A stretch of DNA of 6,647 bases, taken from Piscirickettsiaceae bacterium (GTDB lineage Bacteria > Pseudomonadota > Gammaproteobacteria > Thiomicrospirales > Thiomicrospiraceae). Under the pieces are notes generated by a model, which ran no database searches, was not told where the DNA came from, and saw only the letters and a list, made by a program, of their open reading frames with translations. A program made the position numbers and the translations under genes. The DNA is taken from NCBI GenBank assembly GCA_021767305.1, contig JAASTL010000049.1, positions 1-6,647 on the forward strand, in the 5' to 3' direction. This document shows, piece after piece, positions 5,712 to 6,647 of the stretch. Every line of letters starts with the position of its first letter. The first letter of the stretch is position 1.

Positions 5712-6647
5712 ATGAAAAACGATATGCTAAAAAATGTACTGATTTGGACAGTCGTCGCAATGGTGCTGATGTCTGTATTCAATCACTTCAGTACAAAAGG
5801 ACAGAACTCATCGAGTCGTTTAGATTATTCTGAATTTATTCAGCAGGTTCATCAAGGTCAGATAAGTAGTGTCAATATTGAAGGCGCAACCATCCGTGGT
5901 GTGTATATGGATGGCAGTTCTTTCACCACCTATAATCCTGGTGATCCGGGTTTAATGGGCGACCTGCTTGATAATCAAGTTAAGGTCAGCGCACAGCCAC
6001 CAGAGCAGCAAAGTGTATTGATGCAAATCTTTATCTCTTGGTTCCCGATGTTGCTGTTAATTGCCGTATGGATTTTCTTTATGCGTTCTATGAGCGGTGG
6101 TATGGGCGGAAAAGGCGGGCCAATGTCATTTGGTAAGTCTAAAGCACGTATGTTGACTGATGATCAGAATAAAGTAACCTTAGATGATGTTGCTGGTGCT
6201 GACGAAGCCAAACAAGAGGTCGGTGAAATCGTAGATTTCTTGAAAGATCCAAGTAAATATCAAAACCTAGGTGGAAATATTCCGCGTGGTGTTTTAATGG
6301 TTGGTCCTCCTGGTACAGGTAAAACACTGCTTGCTAAAGCGATTGCAGGTGAAGCAAAAGTACCATTCTTTACTATTTCTGGTTCCGACTTTGTTGAGAT
6401 GTTCGTTGGTGTGGGTGCTTCACGTGTACGTGACATGTTTGAACAAGCCAAAGCACATTCACCATGCATTATCTTTATTGATGAAATCGATGCGGTTGGT
6501 CGTAGTCGTGGTACCGGCATGGGCGGTGGTAACGATGAACGTGAGCAAACACTCAACCAAATGCTGGTTGAGATGGACGGTTTTGAAGGTAATGAAGGTA
6601 TTATTGTGATTGCCGCTACTAACCGTGCTGACGTGCTTGACCCAGCA
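5712..6647 (+). CDS. ftsH: ATP-dependent zinc metalloprotease FtsH, 3'-truncated by window edge
   Basis: FtsH is the hexameric inner-membrane AAA+ protease that degrades misassembled membrane proteins and soluble regulators. The window shows its first 312 residues, out of about 640 in the family. In order they are: a first membrane segment (about 9-24), a periplasmic domain beginning [19 protein letters not shown] (about 36-100), a second membrane segment (about 104-124), a glycine-rich linker ([18 protein letters not shown]), then the AAA+ module from DVAGADEAK. Walker A is GPPGTGKT (198-205), Walker B IIFIDE (253-258, D257 and E258), the aromatic pore loop is F231-V-G, and the sensor-1 asparagine is N304 in AATNR. 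The end of the AAA+ module and the HExxH zinc site lie beyond the edge. ATG 5712 has AAGG at 5702-5705, 6 nt upstream. It follows rlmE as in E. coli, but with a larger gap and its own candidate promoter. Confidence 0.98.
   Translation, partial: MKNDMLKNVLIWTVVAMVLMSVFNHFSTKGQNSSSRLDYSEFIQQVHQGQISSVNIEGATIRGVYMDGSSFTTYNPGDPGLMGDLLDNQVKVSAQPPEQQSVLMQIFISWFPMLLLIAVWIFFMRSMSGGMGGKGGPMSFGKSKARMLTDDQNKVTLDDVAGADEAKQEVGEIVDFLKDPSKYQNLGGNIPRGVLMVGPPGTGKTLLAKAIAGEAKVPFFTISGSDFVEMFVGVGASRVRDMFEQAKAHSPCIIFIDEIDAVGRSRGTGMGGGNDEREQTLNQMLVEMDGFEGNEGIIVIAATNRADVLDPA

Noticed and set aside
6260..6556. 98-codon - strand frame opposite the ftsH AAA+ module
   Set aside because: It is antisense to the Walker A/B region of ftsH, which is clearly coding. 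The proline/serine-rich translation is typical of a shadow of GC-rich conserved codons.
1..6647. A new defence, mobile or biosynthetic system
   Set aside because: Every long coding frame belongs to a well-known housekeeping family in conserved order. No transposase, integrase, CRISPR repeat, toxin-antitoxin pair or unfamiliar gene cluster is present.

Overview
The window carries ordinary chromosomal housekeeping genes of a moderately AT-rich gammaproteobacterium. Two conserved gene neighbourhoods lie next to each other. The left one, folC - SPOR/dedD - purF - metZ on the + strand, resembles the Pseudomonas-type order folC-dedD-cvpA-purF-metZ. The right one, yhbY on the - strand divergent from rlmE(ftsJ/rrmJ)-ftsH on the + strand, is a standard gammaproteobacterial arrangement. 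Using metZ for homocysteine synthesis and the moderate AT content would suit a sulfur-oxidising relative of Thiomicrospira/Hydrogenovibrio or another deep gammaproteobacterium. That placement is a guess from gene order and composition, not from a search.

Region 1 (1-3182): the 3' three-quarters of folC, a 191-residue membrane-anchored SPOR-domain protein, then purF. cvpA, often found between dedD and purF, is absent here. The 89-bp gap instead holds a 28-codon open frame with a good Shine-Dalgarno, whose end overlaps the purF start.

Region 2 (3183-4541): a perfect 11-bp hairpin with a T tract ends purF. metZ begins 14 nt later. A sigma70-like promoter for metZ can be drawn with its -10 inside the left arm of that hairpin. 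After metZ, a GC-stemmed hairpin lies between the convergent metZ and yhbY genes.

Region 3 (4542-6647): yhbY (ribosome-assembly RNA-binding protein) reads leftward. It is separated by 60 bp from rlmE (23S rRNA Um2552 methyltransferase). A 186-bp gap with a candidate promoter and a leader hairpin follows, then the 5' third to half of ftsH, cut by the window edge.

Functionally the window combines folate polyglutamylation, the first step of purine synthesis, methionine synthesis by direct sulfhydrylation, 50S maturation and membrane-protein quality control. I see no mobile element, CRISPR array, tRNA, rRNA, defence system or unfamiliar multi-gene system. What deserves a second look is small-scale: the purF upstream mini-ORF, the overlapping terminator/promoter at purF-metZ, and the ftsH leader.
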